From contig CAZCGA010000049.1 in the NCBI GenBank assembly GCA_964498075.1, forward strand, positions 1-39,962: a stretch of 39,962 nucleotides of DNA. The letters are read 5' to 3'. This DNA is from CAZCGA01 sp964498075. GTDB lineage: Bacteria > Desulfobacterota > Binatia > HRBIN30. Below the pieces are notes generated by a model. It was not told the DNA's origin. It saw only the letters and a program-made list of their open reading frames with translations, and ran no database searches. A program made the translations under genes and the position numbers. Positions 15,618-24,761 of this stretch are shown here, piece by piece (position 1 is the first letter of the stretch; every line of letters begins with the position of its first letter).

Positions 15618-17675
15618 TCACGTCGCCCCTGGATTGAGTTGTTCCCCGCTGCCAGGTCTGTCGTCGGGGGTGATCGGTGATTCGCGCACCGAGCCCTGCA
15701 AAGCATACACACCGATAGAGTACTCCCAGCTCGCGCTGACGTGCGGCGCGAGATCGACGTCGAGCAGCGGCGTAGCGAGCAGGAACGAGTACAACGCCAC
15801 CGGTGTGACCACGACTCCGTCGGCCCGTGGCGGGGGTGTCGTTCCGGTGCTCAGCCAATACAGCGGGCGTCCGTCGAGCGCCGTTACCAGTTGCTGTAGG
15901 TCAAACGCGTCATTGGGAGAAAGAAGGTAGGCTGGGACGTCCCACTCCGCCCACAGTGTCGGCGCAAGCCCCAACGCCGTGAGCTGAACGTCGTACAATA
16001 CGACCGCCCCGGAAGGGATCATTGCTGCGATCGCCTGCACGTGCCGTCGACTCTCCCGATAGAAGTGCGGTTCTCGCAGACCGACGAGCTGCGGGATCTG
16101 CGCTTCGATGCTCGCCATCAAGATCGGCGCAGCCACAAGCCAGTGCCAGCGCGAGCCGATGAATCGACAGAGCAGTGCCATTCCGATGCACAAGGCCGGG
16201 AGAACCACGGTGACCGAACGGCGGACCGACCAGATGGGGACCGGCGTGGCGTGAGGTTGGATGAGTACTTGTGCGAGCACGATTGCCGCGAGCACGATGA
16301 AGACCTGATACGCCAAGCCGCGGCGCCTGACGGCGAAGGTGCTCGACAGCAGCCCTGTCAGGCCGCCCACCACGGTGGGGACGCCGGCGTAGTGATGGAG
16401 TAGTCGCAGGCTGCTCCAGCCGTGTCGGTAGTCGCCAAACATGCCCGCACACACCGCGGCCGCGAACACGAGAACGTATGCGTGAGAGCTCCATCTGGGC
16501 GGTCGAGAGGGTCGCCAGCGCCATGCGAGGAGTGCGGCGAGCCCACCAGCGACGCCCGCGACGGTTCCCGGAAGCAACGCGGAGCGCTGCGACAGATTCT
16601 CCGCCAGCAGCGTGTGCAGATTGCCGAAATAGTGTGTCCGGAAGATCATCAGGTGGAAGACGGCGTGTAACCACAATACCCCGCAGCCTACCAGAGCCCA
16701 GCCGGGGCGTCGGGGGTCACGGCGGTTCAGCCAGATGCAAGTCGGCAAGGCAATGAGGACAAAGGCAACGTTCTCGATGCGCATCAACCCGGCAATGCCG
16801 AAGGCGACACCCGCAAGTATTGCTTCGCGACGCCGGCCCGTCTGGTCCCAAAACGCCAGGGCACACAGCCCACCCCACAAGAAGAACTGTCCCGGCACCT
16901 CCGGCATCAGGAAGCGCGCGTACCAGTACTGGGCGGACATGCACAGCAGTAAAACCCCCGTGACCAGGGCGACGGCCGTACCTCCCAGATGAAAGGCGAA
17001 CTCAACGATTGCCCAGACACTCAAGCCCGCAAACATTGTGACTGCCCACTCTGTAGCCCGGGATCCGGCGAGTCCGTGGAAGACGGCAATCCACACTGCG
17101 ATGAGATGATGAAAAGCGGGGAGGACTTGATCGCCATCCAGGCTGCGCAACACCAGGCTGCCGTTGAGCCGCAGATACGGGGGTGAACCAAGGTCGGGCG
17201 CCACACTCGGAAAGAGCGCGCGCTTGACATCGGGAGACAGCAGCCGGAGGGTCGGATCCTCAATAATCAGGCCGCCGTGGCGTGACAGGTGTACGCCGCT
17301 TGCCAAGTAGCCGGCGGAATCGGATGCCATGAGCCGGGTATCAAGGGGTGGCGCCACCGCGATCCACACCAAAGACACCAGGGCGATTCCGGCGAGATCG
17401 ACCGCGCCGTAGCGCCGCTCCGCCTGGTGACGCGGGACGAGCCAGCGAGCCAGCAGTGAGAGCAGCCCGAGACCAGCAAGGAGGGCGGGAAGCGAATAGA
17501 CGCCGCACTCCGCCAGGACGAACCCGATCCATGAGGCGCAGCACGCGCTCAGCAGCACTTCGCGCAGCAAGCGGGACCCACTGCCCGCGCCACCGCCCGC
17601 TTGGCCTTGCAACAGGTATCGGCCCGGGGCGTACAGCAGCAGCACGAGGGCGGCTGGAATCAAGAAGGACTGCAT
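15618..17675 (-). CDS. polytopic membrane protein, GT-C-type glycosyltransferase-like
   Basis: The 685-residue protein has roughly a dozen hydrophobic segments over residues 1-530 and a soluble C-terminal part. The sequence MASDSAGYLASGVHLSRHGG in the first large loop resembles the acidic first-loop motif of GT-C enzymes (PMT/ArnT/GT39-GT83), which take sugars from polyprenyl-phosphate donors on the periplasmic side. Divergent from it is a polyprenyl-phosphate-type GT2 that could make such a donor. It could alternatively be the polysaccharide polymerase of the locus. Specific activity and acceptor are unknown. The start is ATG 17675. Confidence 0.65.
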   Translation of the reverse strand: MQSFLIPAALVLLLYAPGRYLLQGQAGGGAGSGSRLLREVLLSACCASWIGFVLAECGVYSLPALLAGLGLLSLLARWLVPRHQAERRYGAVDLAGIALVSLVWIAVAPPLDTRLMASDSAGYLASGVHLSRHGGLIIEDPTLRLLSPDVKRALFPSVAPDLGSPPYLRLNGSLVLRSLDGDQVLPAFHHLIAVWIAVFHGLAGSRATEWAVTMFAGLSVWAIVEFAFHLGGTAVALVTGVLLLCMSAQYWYARFLMPEVPGQFFLWGGLCALAFWDQTGRRREAILAGVAFGIAGLMRIENVAFVLIALPTCIWLNRRDPRRPGWALVGCGVLWLHAVFHLMIFRTHYFGNLHTLLAENLSQRSALLPGTVAGVAGGLAALLAWRWRPSRPPRWSSHAYVLVFAAAVCAGMFGDYRHGWSSLRLLHHYAGVPTVVGGLTGLLSSTFAVRRRGLAYQVFIVLAAIVLAQVLIQPHATPVPIWSVRRSVTVVLPALCIGMALLCRFIGSRWHWLVAAPILMASIEAQIPQLVGLREPHFYRESRRHVQAIAAMIPSGAVVLYDVQLTALGLAPTLWAEWDVPAYLLSPNDAFDLQQLVTALDGRPLYWLSTGTTPPPRADGVVVTPVALYSFLLATPLLDVDLAPHVSASWEYSIGVYALQGSVRESPITPDDRPGSGEQLNPGAT

Positions 17676-17802
17676 GCGGAAGCGCCTCTCGGGCTTTTAC
17701 TCGGCTGCGGGGAGAGCGTCAAACACACCTGATTCTGTGGGTGCAGTATTCGTTTGACAGCCCGCGAGCAGAATGCCACGTTCACAATGCACTCCTGAGT
17801 CT

Positions 17803-18822
17803 ATGAGCTTGCGGAAACTGATCATCCAAGTGCCCTGCTTGAATGAGGAGCAGCACATCGAGGTCACACTGCGGGACCTGCCCCGCCAGATCCCCGGCGT
17901 CGACGAGGTTGAAATCCTGGTCGTCGACGACGGCTCGACCGATCGCACTTCCGAAATCGCGCGGCGGTGCGGCGCCGATTACATCGTTCGGTTCCCGAAC
18001 AACCGCGGCCTTGCCCGTGCCTTCCGGGCCGGACTCGATGCGGCGCTACGGATGGGAGCCGACGTCATCGTCAATACCGACGGCGATAATCAGTACTGTG
18101 CCAGCGACATCGAGCGGCTGATCAAGCCGGTTCTCGACGGGACCGCTGACATGGTGGTCGGCGACCGCGACACGCGCAACGTGCCGCATTTCTCGCCGAT
18201 GAAGCGCCTGTTGCAGCATTACGGGAGCTGGGTGGTCCGCACCCTCTCCGGCACGGAGGTCCCCGACACGACGAGCGGGTTCCGCGCCCTCAGCCGCGAC
18301 GCTGCCCTGCGTCTCAACGTGATTTCCGACTTCACGTACACGCTCGAAACAATCATCCAGGCCGGCAAGAAGCGCCTCCCCGTCACCCACGTCCCGGTGA
18401 CCACGAATCCCGAACGGCGTGGCTCCAAGCTGTTCACCAGCTCGTGGACCTACGTCAAGCGCTCCATCGCCACGATGCTGCGGATCTATGCCCTCTACGA
18501 GCCGCTGAAGGTGTTCTCCTACTTGGGTGGCGTCCTGATCCTTGCGGGCACAGCGATCGGCGCACGCTTCCTGTACTTCTATTTCACCGGAGACGGCAAC
18601 GGGCACCTGCAGTCCCTGCTGCTCACCGTGCTGCTGATCGTCATCGGCTTCCAGACGGCCCTGATCGGCCTGGTCGCCGACCTCATCGGCAGCAACCGCT
18701 CGCTCATCGAAGACCTGTTGTTTCGCATGCGGCGCATGGAGCTCGGCGATACGAATACCGACGTCGAGACGGTGGTGCATTCCCCCAGAGCCTTGCCACG
18801 CGCGCAGGGAGGGCATTCGTGA
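17803..18822 (+). CDS. GT2 glycosyltransferase, polyprenyl-phosphate mannose/glucose synthase type
   Basis: The cytoplasmic GT-A domain (about 1-230) starts KLIIQVPCLNEEQHI, with VVDDGSTDRT for nucleotide-sugar binding and the DxD-containing NTDGDNQY. SGFRALSR is typical of the DPM1/GtrB/ArnC group. Two membrane helices near residues 235-305 anchor it. These enzymes transfer a sugar from NDP-sugar to polyprenyl phosphate. It opens a nine-gene rightward run with GTGA-type overlaps. I prefer ATG 17803 (MSLRKL); ATG 17773 would add ten residues. Confidence 0.87.
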   Translation: MSLRKLIIQVPCLNEEQHIEVTLRDLPRQIPGVDEVEILVVDDGSTDRTSEIARRCGADYIVRFPNNRGLARAFRAGLDAALRMGADVIVNTDGDNQYCASDIERLIKPVLDGTADMVVGDRDTRNVPHFSPMKRLLQHYGSWVVRTLSGTEVPDTTSGFRALSRDAALRLNVISDFTYTLETIIQAGKKRLPVTHVPVTTNPERRGSKLFTSSWTYVKRSIATMLRIYALYEPLKVFSYLGGVLILAGTAIGARFLYFYFTGDGNGHLQSLLLTVLLIVIGFQTALIGLVADLIGSNRSLIEDLLFRMRRMELGDTNTDVETVVHSPRALPRAQGGHS

Positions 18823-19985
18823 GTCCGCGCGGCGGCGCCTCCGGGTGGCCGCCGCGTGTGTGCTTCTTCGGGACCTACGCTCGCGACTATACCGTCACCC
18901 GGCTCCTGGCTCAGGCGTGCGCGGCAGCCGGTATCGAGGTCATCGAGTGCCACCGCCCTCTGTGGGAAACGGCGAGATACAAGCCGGCCGCGTACTTCGG
19001 GCCGAGGTCAATGGCCCGGCTCTTGGGGCAATACGTCCGGCAGGCTGTTGCGCTAGCGCGGGCGCGTCGCGCCAGCGGCCGCGTGCCGGTATATTTGATA
19101 GGGTTCAATGGACAGGTCGATTGCTTGTTGCTGCGCTTTCTGGTGCGTCGTGACCGCACCCCGATCGTCTTCGCACCGCTCGTGACTCTGACCGAGACGC
19201 TCACCGACGATCGGGCCGTGTTTCGGGCGCATTCCGCAAAGGCCGGTCTCGCACGTTGGATCGACCGCTTCAGCCTCAAGGCGGCGACGCAAGTCGTGAT
19301 TGATACGGATGCCCATCGGCGCTACCTCGTCGAGACCTTCGGCATCTCGCCGGAACGGGTTTCCACGTGGCATTTGGGGGCCGACCCGACGGTGTTCTCT
19401 CCACGTGCGCGCGTGCCGCGAGAAGGCCCCATGCGCGTCCTGTTCTACGGGTCGTTCCTACCACTCCACGGTGTGCGAGCCGTGCTGGAAGCCGCATCGA
19501 TTCTAAGGGATGATCACCGTGTGGAGTTCGTCTTGGTGGGCGATGGCCCCGAGCGCGAAGCCTGCGCGGCGCGCGTGCAGCAAGCGCAACTGCGCCGGGT
19601 ACGCTTCGCCGACTGGGTGCCCTATCCAACGCTCGGAGAGATGGTCGCCGAGGCCGATGTCTGTCTAGGGATCTTCGGCAGCAGCGGCAAAGTACAGATG
19701 GTGATACCGAACAAGGTCTATCAAGCAGCCGCAGTGGGCCGTCCGGTCATTACGGCGGACACGCCGGCGGTGCGAGAGGTCTTCGTGCACGGCGAAAACG
19801 CGTGGTTGTGTCCTCTCGGGGATCCCGCGGCACTGGCGGAGGCGATCCGCGGCCTGTGCGACGACCTCAGTATGCGGCAACGCCTGGGATGCAACGCCGC
19901 CGCCATGATGACCGAGATGTTTTCCCCGGCGGCGCAGGGCCGGCGCTTGGGGGAGATCTTCGAGCGAGCGCTGGGACACGTATGA
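18819..19985 (+). CDS. GT4-family glycosyltransferase
   Basis: A GT-B fold glycosyltransferase of 388 residues. The N-terminal half starts PRVCFFGTYARDYTVTRLL. The C-terminal half has the nucleotide-sugar-binding features FVLVGDGPERE, NKVYQAAAVGRPVITADTPA and a REVF-type helix. It presumably adds one sugar to a lipid-linked glycan on the cytoplasmic face. Start GTG 18819 overlaps the previous stop by 4 bases. The end overlaps the next gene by 4 bases, so translation is coupled. Confidence 0.85.
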   Translation: MSPRGGASGWPPRVCFFGTYARDYTVTRLLAQACAAAGIEVIECHRPLWETARYKPAAYFGPRSMARLLGQYVRQAVALARARRASGRVPVYLIGFNGQVDCLLLRFLVRRDRTPIVFAPLVTLTETLTDDRAVFRAHSAKAGLARWIDRFSLKAATQVVIDTDAHRRYLVETFGISPERVSTWHLGADPTVFSPRARVPREGPMRVLFYGSFLPLHGVRAVLEAASILRDDHRVEFVLVGDGPEREACAARVQQAQLRRVRFADWVPYPTLGEMVAEADVCLGIFGSSGKVQMVIPNKVYQAAAVGRPVITADTPAVREVFVHGENAWLCPLGDPAALAEAIRGLCDDLSMRQRLGCNAAAMMTEMFSPAAQGRRLGEIFERALGHV

Positions 19986-20941
19986 ATCCACGCGTCGGAA
20001 TCATCCTCCTCAACTGGAACGGCGGGGCGCAAACGATTGCGTGCGTCGAGTCCATTCGTGCACAGGCCTATCCTCACCGGTTCATCGTGCTGGTCGACAA
20101 CAACTCAGCGGTGGCCGAACGCGAGCAGTTGCGCCGGCGCTACGGCGACGATTCAGCCATTGATCTCTGCTGGCTCGACGAGAACCGCGGCTACGCGGGC
20201 GGCAACAACGCGGGGATTGCTGCGGCGCTCGAGCGCGGCGCGGACCTGTTACTCATCGTGACCCAAGATGCGACGCTGGCGCCCGGGGCCCTCGCCACGC
20301 TGGTCGCGGCGGCGACGGCGGAGAGCGCAGCGGGCATCATCGGTCTCAAAGTGGTCGACGCCGGCCAGCCATGGCGGGTGCTTTCCGTCGGAGAGCGCCT
20401 GCACGTTCCCTTGCTCTGTATGCCCCGCACGCTGTTGCGGTATCGCAAGACCCGAGAGCATCCGTACGAAGTGAGCGGCGTCGTTGGCTGCGTGATGCTG
20501 CTGACCCGGAGCTGTCTGGAAACGATCGGCGGGTTCGACGAGGAACTTTTCGCGTACTACGAAGAGGTCGACGTGTGCCTGCGGGCGCGCGCCCGCGGCT
20601 TCAAGATCCTATGCACCCAGCAGGCCGTGGCAACGCACGACGGCATGCGCGGGTTCCTCTCTGGGTTCACGGGCATCAGCGCCGAGCTGAAAGCCCGCAA
20701 CCTCCTGCGCGTCATATTGCGGTGGGCGACCCCGTTCGATTGGTTTCTCCTGGCGCCGACCTACGCTCTTCTGCTGAGCAGCAGCGTCGCGCTGTACACG
20801 CTACGCGGGCGCCTTGACATCGTGCGCGCGCTACTACGCGGCGTAGCGGCGGGACTCCGTGGTTACCGCGGCGCAACGCGGCAAATCGCCGCGGTCGGGG
20901 CGAGAGCAACCGGCCACCACAAACCGTCACAGCTCGTGTAG
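19982..20941 (+). CDS. GT2 glycosyltransferase, rhamnosyltransferase-like
   Basis: The 319-residue protein has a GT-A domain: VGIILLNWNGG at the start, LDENRGYAGGNNAG around 66-78, then VTQDATLAP where most relatives in this locus have NND. The QD form resembles RfbF-type rhamnosyltransferases (DQDS). GGFDEELFAYYEEVDVCLRA contains the catalytic acidic region. A hydrophobic segment near residues 255-275 may associate with the membrane. The sugar specificity is a guess. ATG 19982 overlaps the previous gene by 4 bases. Confidence 0.84.
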   Translation: MNPRVGIILLNWNGGAQTIACVESIRAQAYPHRFIVLVDNNSAVAEREQLRRRYGDDSAIDLCWLDENRGYAGGNNAGIAAALERGADLLLIVTQDATLAPGALATLVAAATAESAAGIIGLKVVDAGQPWRVLSVGERLHVPLLCMPRTLLRYRKTREHPYEVSGVVGCVMLLTRSCLETIGGFDEELFAYYEEVDVCLRARARGFKILCTQQAVATHDGMRGFLSGFTGISAELKARNLLRVILRWATPFDWFLLAPTYALLLSSSVALYTLRGRLDIVRALLRGVAAGLRGYRGATRQIAAVGARATGHHKPSQLV

Positions 20942-20946
20942 CCGCG

Positions 20947-22053
20947 ATGCGCATCGGAATTGGGGCGATCCTTGGGGTCTTGGGTGGACCTGCCACGTAC
21001 GCGCGCGAGCTGATTCGCGCGCTGCTGAGCATCGATGGAGCGAACGACTACGTCGTCATCACCGACGCCCCGGAGTCGCTCGGGGTGACGGCCCCGAATC
21101 TGCGGTGCGTACGGGCGCCGCTGCGCTCATCGCTGCTGCAGCCGGCGTGGGATCACCTGCTGGTTCCCTACTTCATCCGGCAGCAGGGGCTCGATGTCTA
21201 CCACGGCACGAAGGGCATGCTACCGCTGTGGACGGGCTGCAGCGAGATCGTCACGGTCCACGACCTCGCGGTGTACCATCAGCCGGAGACCTTTGCGTGG
21301 CTCCAGCGCCTGCATCAGCGCAGCCATACGCCCTTCGCGGTGCGGCGTGCGGCGCGCGTGATCGCCGACAGCGAGTACGGACGACAGGATCTCTTGCAGC
21401 GGTTCTCCCTGGCGCCGGCCCGCGTCGTGGCGATCCCGCTCGCCGCCCACCCACGGTTCTCACCGCAACCGAGCGCCGATGACGACGCGGTCACCGCACG
21501 CTTGCGGTTGCCGCCACGCTACCTGCTCTACGCCGGCACGATCCAGCCCAGGAAGAACGTCGGAGCCCTGGTGGCGGCGTTCACCGGCCTGCCGAATTCT
21601 AGTGACGTCGAGTTGTTGATCGCCGGGCGCGTTCGTCCGGGGTATCGCCCAGACTTCCTGGGGGATCCGCCGGCGCGGGTTCGCTATCTCGGGCCGGTCA
21701 GCGACGACACGCTGGCCGTGCTCTATCGCCGCGCCCTCGCCCTCTGCAGCCCGTCGGGTTACGAGGGCTTCGGGCTGTCGCTGCTCGAGGCCATGGCCAG
21801 TGGTGCGCTCGTCGTTGCCGGTCGGAACAGCGCCGTGCCGGAGCTGGTGAACGACTGCGGCATCCTCTTGGATGAGCTGACTGTCCCGGCGCTCCGAAAG
21901 GTGCTCGAGCAGATCATTGGAAATGCGCGCGCCTTCGACGAGCTGCGGACCGGCGCTCAGCGGCGCGCCGCGCGCTACACGTGGGAGGAGACGGCGCGCC
22001 GGACATTGGCGGTCTATCGCGAGGTAAGCGGAGATGTGCGCGCAGCCGCGTGA
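20947..22053 (+). CDS. GT4-family glycosyltransferase
   Basis: The 368-residue GT-B enzyme starts MRIGIGAILGVLGGPATYA, the glycine-rich acceptor loop. It has YAGTIQPRKNV at the linker and the retaining-enzyme signature EGFGLSLLEAMASGALVV (E-x7-E) near the C-terminus. The family includes mannosyl- and glucosyltransferases of polysaccharide clusters. It begins five bases after the previous stop and overlaps the next gene by 20 bases. Confidence 0.88.
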   Translation: MRIGIGAILGVLGGPATYARELIRALLSIDGANDYVVITDAPESLGVTAPNLRCVRAPLRSSLLQPAWDHLLVPYFIRQQGLDVYHGTKGMLPLWTGCSEIVTVHDLAVYHQPETFAWLQRLHQRSHTPFAVRRAARVIADSEYGRQDLLQRFSLAPARVVAIPLAAHPRFSPQPSADDDAVTARLRLPPRYLLYAGTIQPRKNVGALVAAFTGLPNSSDVELLIAGRVRPGYRPDFLGDPPARVRYLGPVSDDTLAVLYRRALALCSPSGYEGFGLSLLEAMASGALVVAGRNSAVPELVNDCGILLDELTVPALRKVLEQIIGNARAFDELRTGAQRRAARYTWEETARRTLAVYREVSGDVRAAA

Positions 22054-22984
22054 CGGCATTCCCAGCGTTGCCGTCGTCGTGCTCAATTGGAACGGCACCG
22101 ACGACACGTTGGAGTGCCTGAGCAGCCTCGCCCTCATGGACTACCCGCGTTGCGAGATCATCGTAGTCGACAACGGTTCCCAGCCGTCGCCACGCCAGGT
22201 GATCCACGCGCAGTTCCCCGAGGTGACGTACCTGGAAACCGCGACCAACCTTGGATATGCGGGCGGCAACAACGTCGGTATCCGCCATGCACTGGCTAAG
22301 GGACACGACTACGTGTTCGTGTTGAACAACGACACGGTCGTCGAACGCGAGGTCCTACGCGACGCGGTGCCGGTGGCCGAAGCGGACCCGAAGATCGCGG
22401 TCGTCGGCGTGAAGATCATCGCGTGGGACGATCCGTCGCGCGTGTGGGTGGCGTATGGGCAGGTGACCTACCGGCAAGGCCTGGTCCGTCTCATCGGATA
22501 CTACGGCCTCGACGACGGCGCCTTCGATACGCAGCGCGACGTCGAGTGGGTACCCGGGACGGCGATGCTCTTTCGACGTGAGGCGTTGGAAACCGTCGGC
22601 TTGTTCGACGAGGAGTATTTCGCCTATCACGAAGACGTCGACTGGTGCACGGCGGCGCGCAAGCGCGGCCTGCGCGTCGTCTTCGCGCCACGCCCGCGCA
22701 TCTATCACAAAGGGCACCGCAGCTCCGGCGGCAAGGGATACGTGACGCCGCGGCAATACCTGGCCGGCCGCAACATGGTGCTCTACGTCCGCAAGCACGC
22801 CACCGCGCTGCAGCTGCTGAAGTTCATCGCGTTCCAGTTGGCGACCATTCCGTTGCAGTACGTGCGCCGCTGGATGAGCGGGGAACAGGCGGGCGTCGCA
22901 TCCAAAGTGCGCGGCATGCTCGATGCCGTTCGTGGTCGGCCATTACCGCTGGTGGAGTTGGGGCTGCGGCCCAGGGTCTCATGA
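22034..22984 (+). CDS. GT2 glycosyltransferase, tandem paralogue A
   Basis: The 316-residue GT-A enzyme contains VAVVVLNWNGTDDT, VVDNGS, NLGYAGGNNVGIRHA, the metal-binding LNNDTVV and FDEEYFAYHEDVDWC. The C-terminal part has GGKGYVTPRQYLAGRNMVLYV (split here: GGKGY, then AGRN-x-VLYVRKHA) and a hydrophobic tail. The same end structure recurs in the products at 23787 and 24762, so the three are paralogues. It presumably adds a sugar, perhaps rhamnose, to the growing lipid-linked glycan. Its stop overlaps the methyltransferase start by 4 bases. Confidence 0.87.
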   Translation: MCAQPRDGIPSVAVVVLNWNGTDDTLECLSSLALMDYPRCEIIVVDNGSQPSPRQVIHAQFPEVTYLETATNLGYAGGNNVGIRHALAKGHDYVFVLNNDTVVEREVLRDAVPVAEADPKIAVVGVKIIAWDDPSRVWVAYGQVTYRQGLVRLIGYYGLDDGAFDTQRDVEWVPGTAMLFRREALETVGLFDEEYFAYHEDVDWCTAARKRGLRVVFAPRPRIYHKGHRSSGGKGYVTPRQYLAGRNMVLYVRKHATALQLLKFIAFQLATIPLQYVRRWMSGEQAGVASKVRGMLDAVRGRPLPLVELGLRPRVS

Positions 22985-23790
22985 GCTTCACCTACTACAC
23001 CGTCGATACCGGCATCGAGGCGAGCCAGATATTCTGGAGCTATGACTCGGTCGCGGACCACGTCGACTTGTGTGACTACGAAACCACCTTGCCGGTCTTT
23101 CTCGATCATCTGCCCAAGGACGCCCCCGTTCTCGACGCCGGATGCGGCCTGGCGCGCTGGGTGATCTATCTGCGCCATCGCGGCTATCGCGTGTTCGGTG
23201 TGGACCGTGCCCACGCGGCGCTGGTGCAAGCGGCGCACTTCGAGGGCCCGACACCGTTGTTCACGGCTGACACGCAGGTGCTGCCGGTGCGTGACGAAGC
23301 GCTCGGTGGGATCATCTCGTTGGGAGTGGTTGAGCACGTACCGAGCGGGCCCGTCCCGTCCTTGCGTGAGCTGCGGCGTGTCCTCCGTCCGGGTGGCGTC
23401 GCGCTGGTCGCCGTGCCCTACAACAATCCGTGGCGCCGCGCGCTGATCAACCACCTGCGACGCTTCCGTGACCGGCAGAAGCGGCGCGCCGGTCTGAAGC
23501 TCGACTTCGCAGAATATCGCTTCAGCGCCCGTGAGCTCACCGGCTTTCTCGAGGAAGCCGGTTTCGAGGTGCTCTCGGTGCATGCGGACGACTTCATTCC
23601 GCCCCTTGGCAAGGGGCTGTGGGTGGATTCGTCCTCGTTCTTTGGGTATCGGGTCGGCATGTTCGATATGGCGCCCGGTCACAAGCGCTGGGAATTGAAC
23701 CGCCGCGGCCGGCTCCTGCACGGCATTGCCAATCGGACCTCTCCGTGGCTGGTTGCCGGCGGCGTTCTGGCGGTGGCGCGTCGCCAGTGA
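22981..23790 (+). CDS. SAM-dependent class I methyltransferase
   Basis: The 269-residue protein has a Rossmann methyltransferase core. Motif I is VLDAGCGLARW at about residues 50-60. GVDRAHAAL ends strand 2, and ISLGVVEHVPSGP is the post-motif II segment of Methyltransf_11 proteins. An AdoMet-dependent O-methylation of a glycan residue, or chain capping, is a reasonable role given the flanking glycosyltransferases. The acceptor is unknown. Start ATG 22981, with 4-base overlaps at both ends. Confidence 0.87.
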   Translation: MSFTYYTVDTGIEASQIFWSYDSVADHVDLCDYETTLPVFLDHLPKDAPVLDAGCGLARWVIYLRHRGYRVFGVDRAHAALVQAAHFEGPTPLFTADTQVLPVRDEALGGIISLGVVEHVPSGPVPSLRELRRVLRPGGVALVAVPYNNPWRRALINHLRRFRDRQKRRAGLKLDFAEYRFSARELTGFLEEAGFEVLSVHADDFIPPLGKGLWVDSSSFFGYRVGMFDMAPGHKRWELNRRGRLLHGIANRTSPWLVAGGVLAVARRQ

Positions 23791-24758
23791 AGCACATGCG
23801 CGTCGCTGCGGTTACCGTGAACTGGAACCAGCCCCAACTGACGCAGCAGTGTGTGCAGAGTCTGGCCGCCGGTTCGAGCCTCCCGGCTTGGATCATCGTC
23901 GTGGACAACGGCTCGCAGGTGAATCCCACCGCACTGGTCGGCGAGGTGTACGCGCCGACCATCGTCTTGCGACATGCGCAGAATCGCGGCTTCGCGGCGG
24001 CGGCAAATGCCGGGATCGAGCACGCACTGGGGCTCGGCGCCGACGCCGTGCTCATCATCAACAACGACGCGGTCGTGGCGCCCGCGTGCGTGGCCGAGCT
24101 GACGGCGGCGCTGGATCGCGATGGCCGCCTCGCGGGGGCGGGCGCGAAGACGCTGACCCAGGAGAAGCCGCCGCGTATCCACACGGCGTACGGCGTCCTG
24201 ACGTTCCACGGGCAGCTGGTCAGCCAGAAGGGATGGATGGAGCCCGACATCACGCAGTTCAACGAGTTGACCGACGTCGACTACATCTCCGGTTGCGCCA
24301 TGCTGCTGCGCCGTACGGTGCTGGAGGAGGTGGGGTTGCTCGATCCGTTCTTCTTTGCGTACCACGAGGATCTGGATTGGTGTACGCGGGCACGCCGCGC
24401 CGGTTATCGGGTGGCCTACGTTCCCAGCGCGCTGGTCTATCACCGTATGCACGCGTCGACCGGAGGTGGCGGCTACCTCAGCCCCATCACCTATCTCTCG
24501 GCGCGCAACAGCATCCTGTTCGTGCGCAAGAGTGCCAGTTGGGTGGAGTGCCTGAAGTATGCCGTGCACCTGCCGGTCAACCTGCTCAAGGAGGGCGTCT
24601 TCCGCTACTGGCGCGGAGAGCTGGAAGGATTCAAGCTGCGGTTGCGCGGCGTGCGGGACGGCCTCCTGCAGCGACCCGTGCCGCTGCGCGAGCTCGGCCT
24701 CGAGTCGCTGTCCACGCCGCCACCCGATCGGGAGGCGGCGACGGCGTTGAGCTCATAG
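23787..24758 (+). CDS. GT2 glycosyltransferase, tandem paralogue B
   Basis: GT-A domain with VAAVTVNWNQPQLT, VVDNGSQVNP, NRGFAAAANAGIEHA, the metal-site INNDAVV, and LDPFFFAYHEDLDWC. The C-terminal GGGGYLSP...ARNSILFVRKSA block matches paralogues A and C. GTG 23787 overlaps the methyltransferase stop (GTGA); ATG 23796 is an equally plausible start three codons later. It is about 323 residues long. Confidence 0.86.
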   Translation: MKHMRVAAVTVNWNQPQLTQQCVQSLAAGSSLPAWIIVVDNGSQVNPTALVGEVYAPTIVLRHAQNRGFAAAANAGIEHALGLGADAVLIINNDAVVAPACVAELTAALDRDGRLAGAGAKTLTQEKPPRIHTAYGVLTFHGQLVSQKGWMEPDITQFNELTDVDYISGCAMLLRRTVLEEVGLLDPFFFAYHEDLDWCTRARRAGYRVAYVPSALVYHRMHASTGGGGYLSPITYLSARNSILFVRKSASWVECLKYAVHLPVNLLKEGVFRYWRGELEGFKLRLRGVRDGLLQRPVPLRELGLESLSTPPPDREAATALSS

Positions 24759-24761
24759 GTC

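Noticed and set aside
19982..20941. GT2 with a defective DxD motif (VTQDA instead of NND)
   Set aside because: Rhamnosyltransferase-type GT2 enzymes normally have a QD form here, so the enzyme is probably active.
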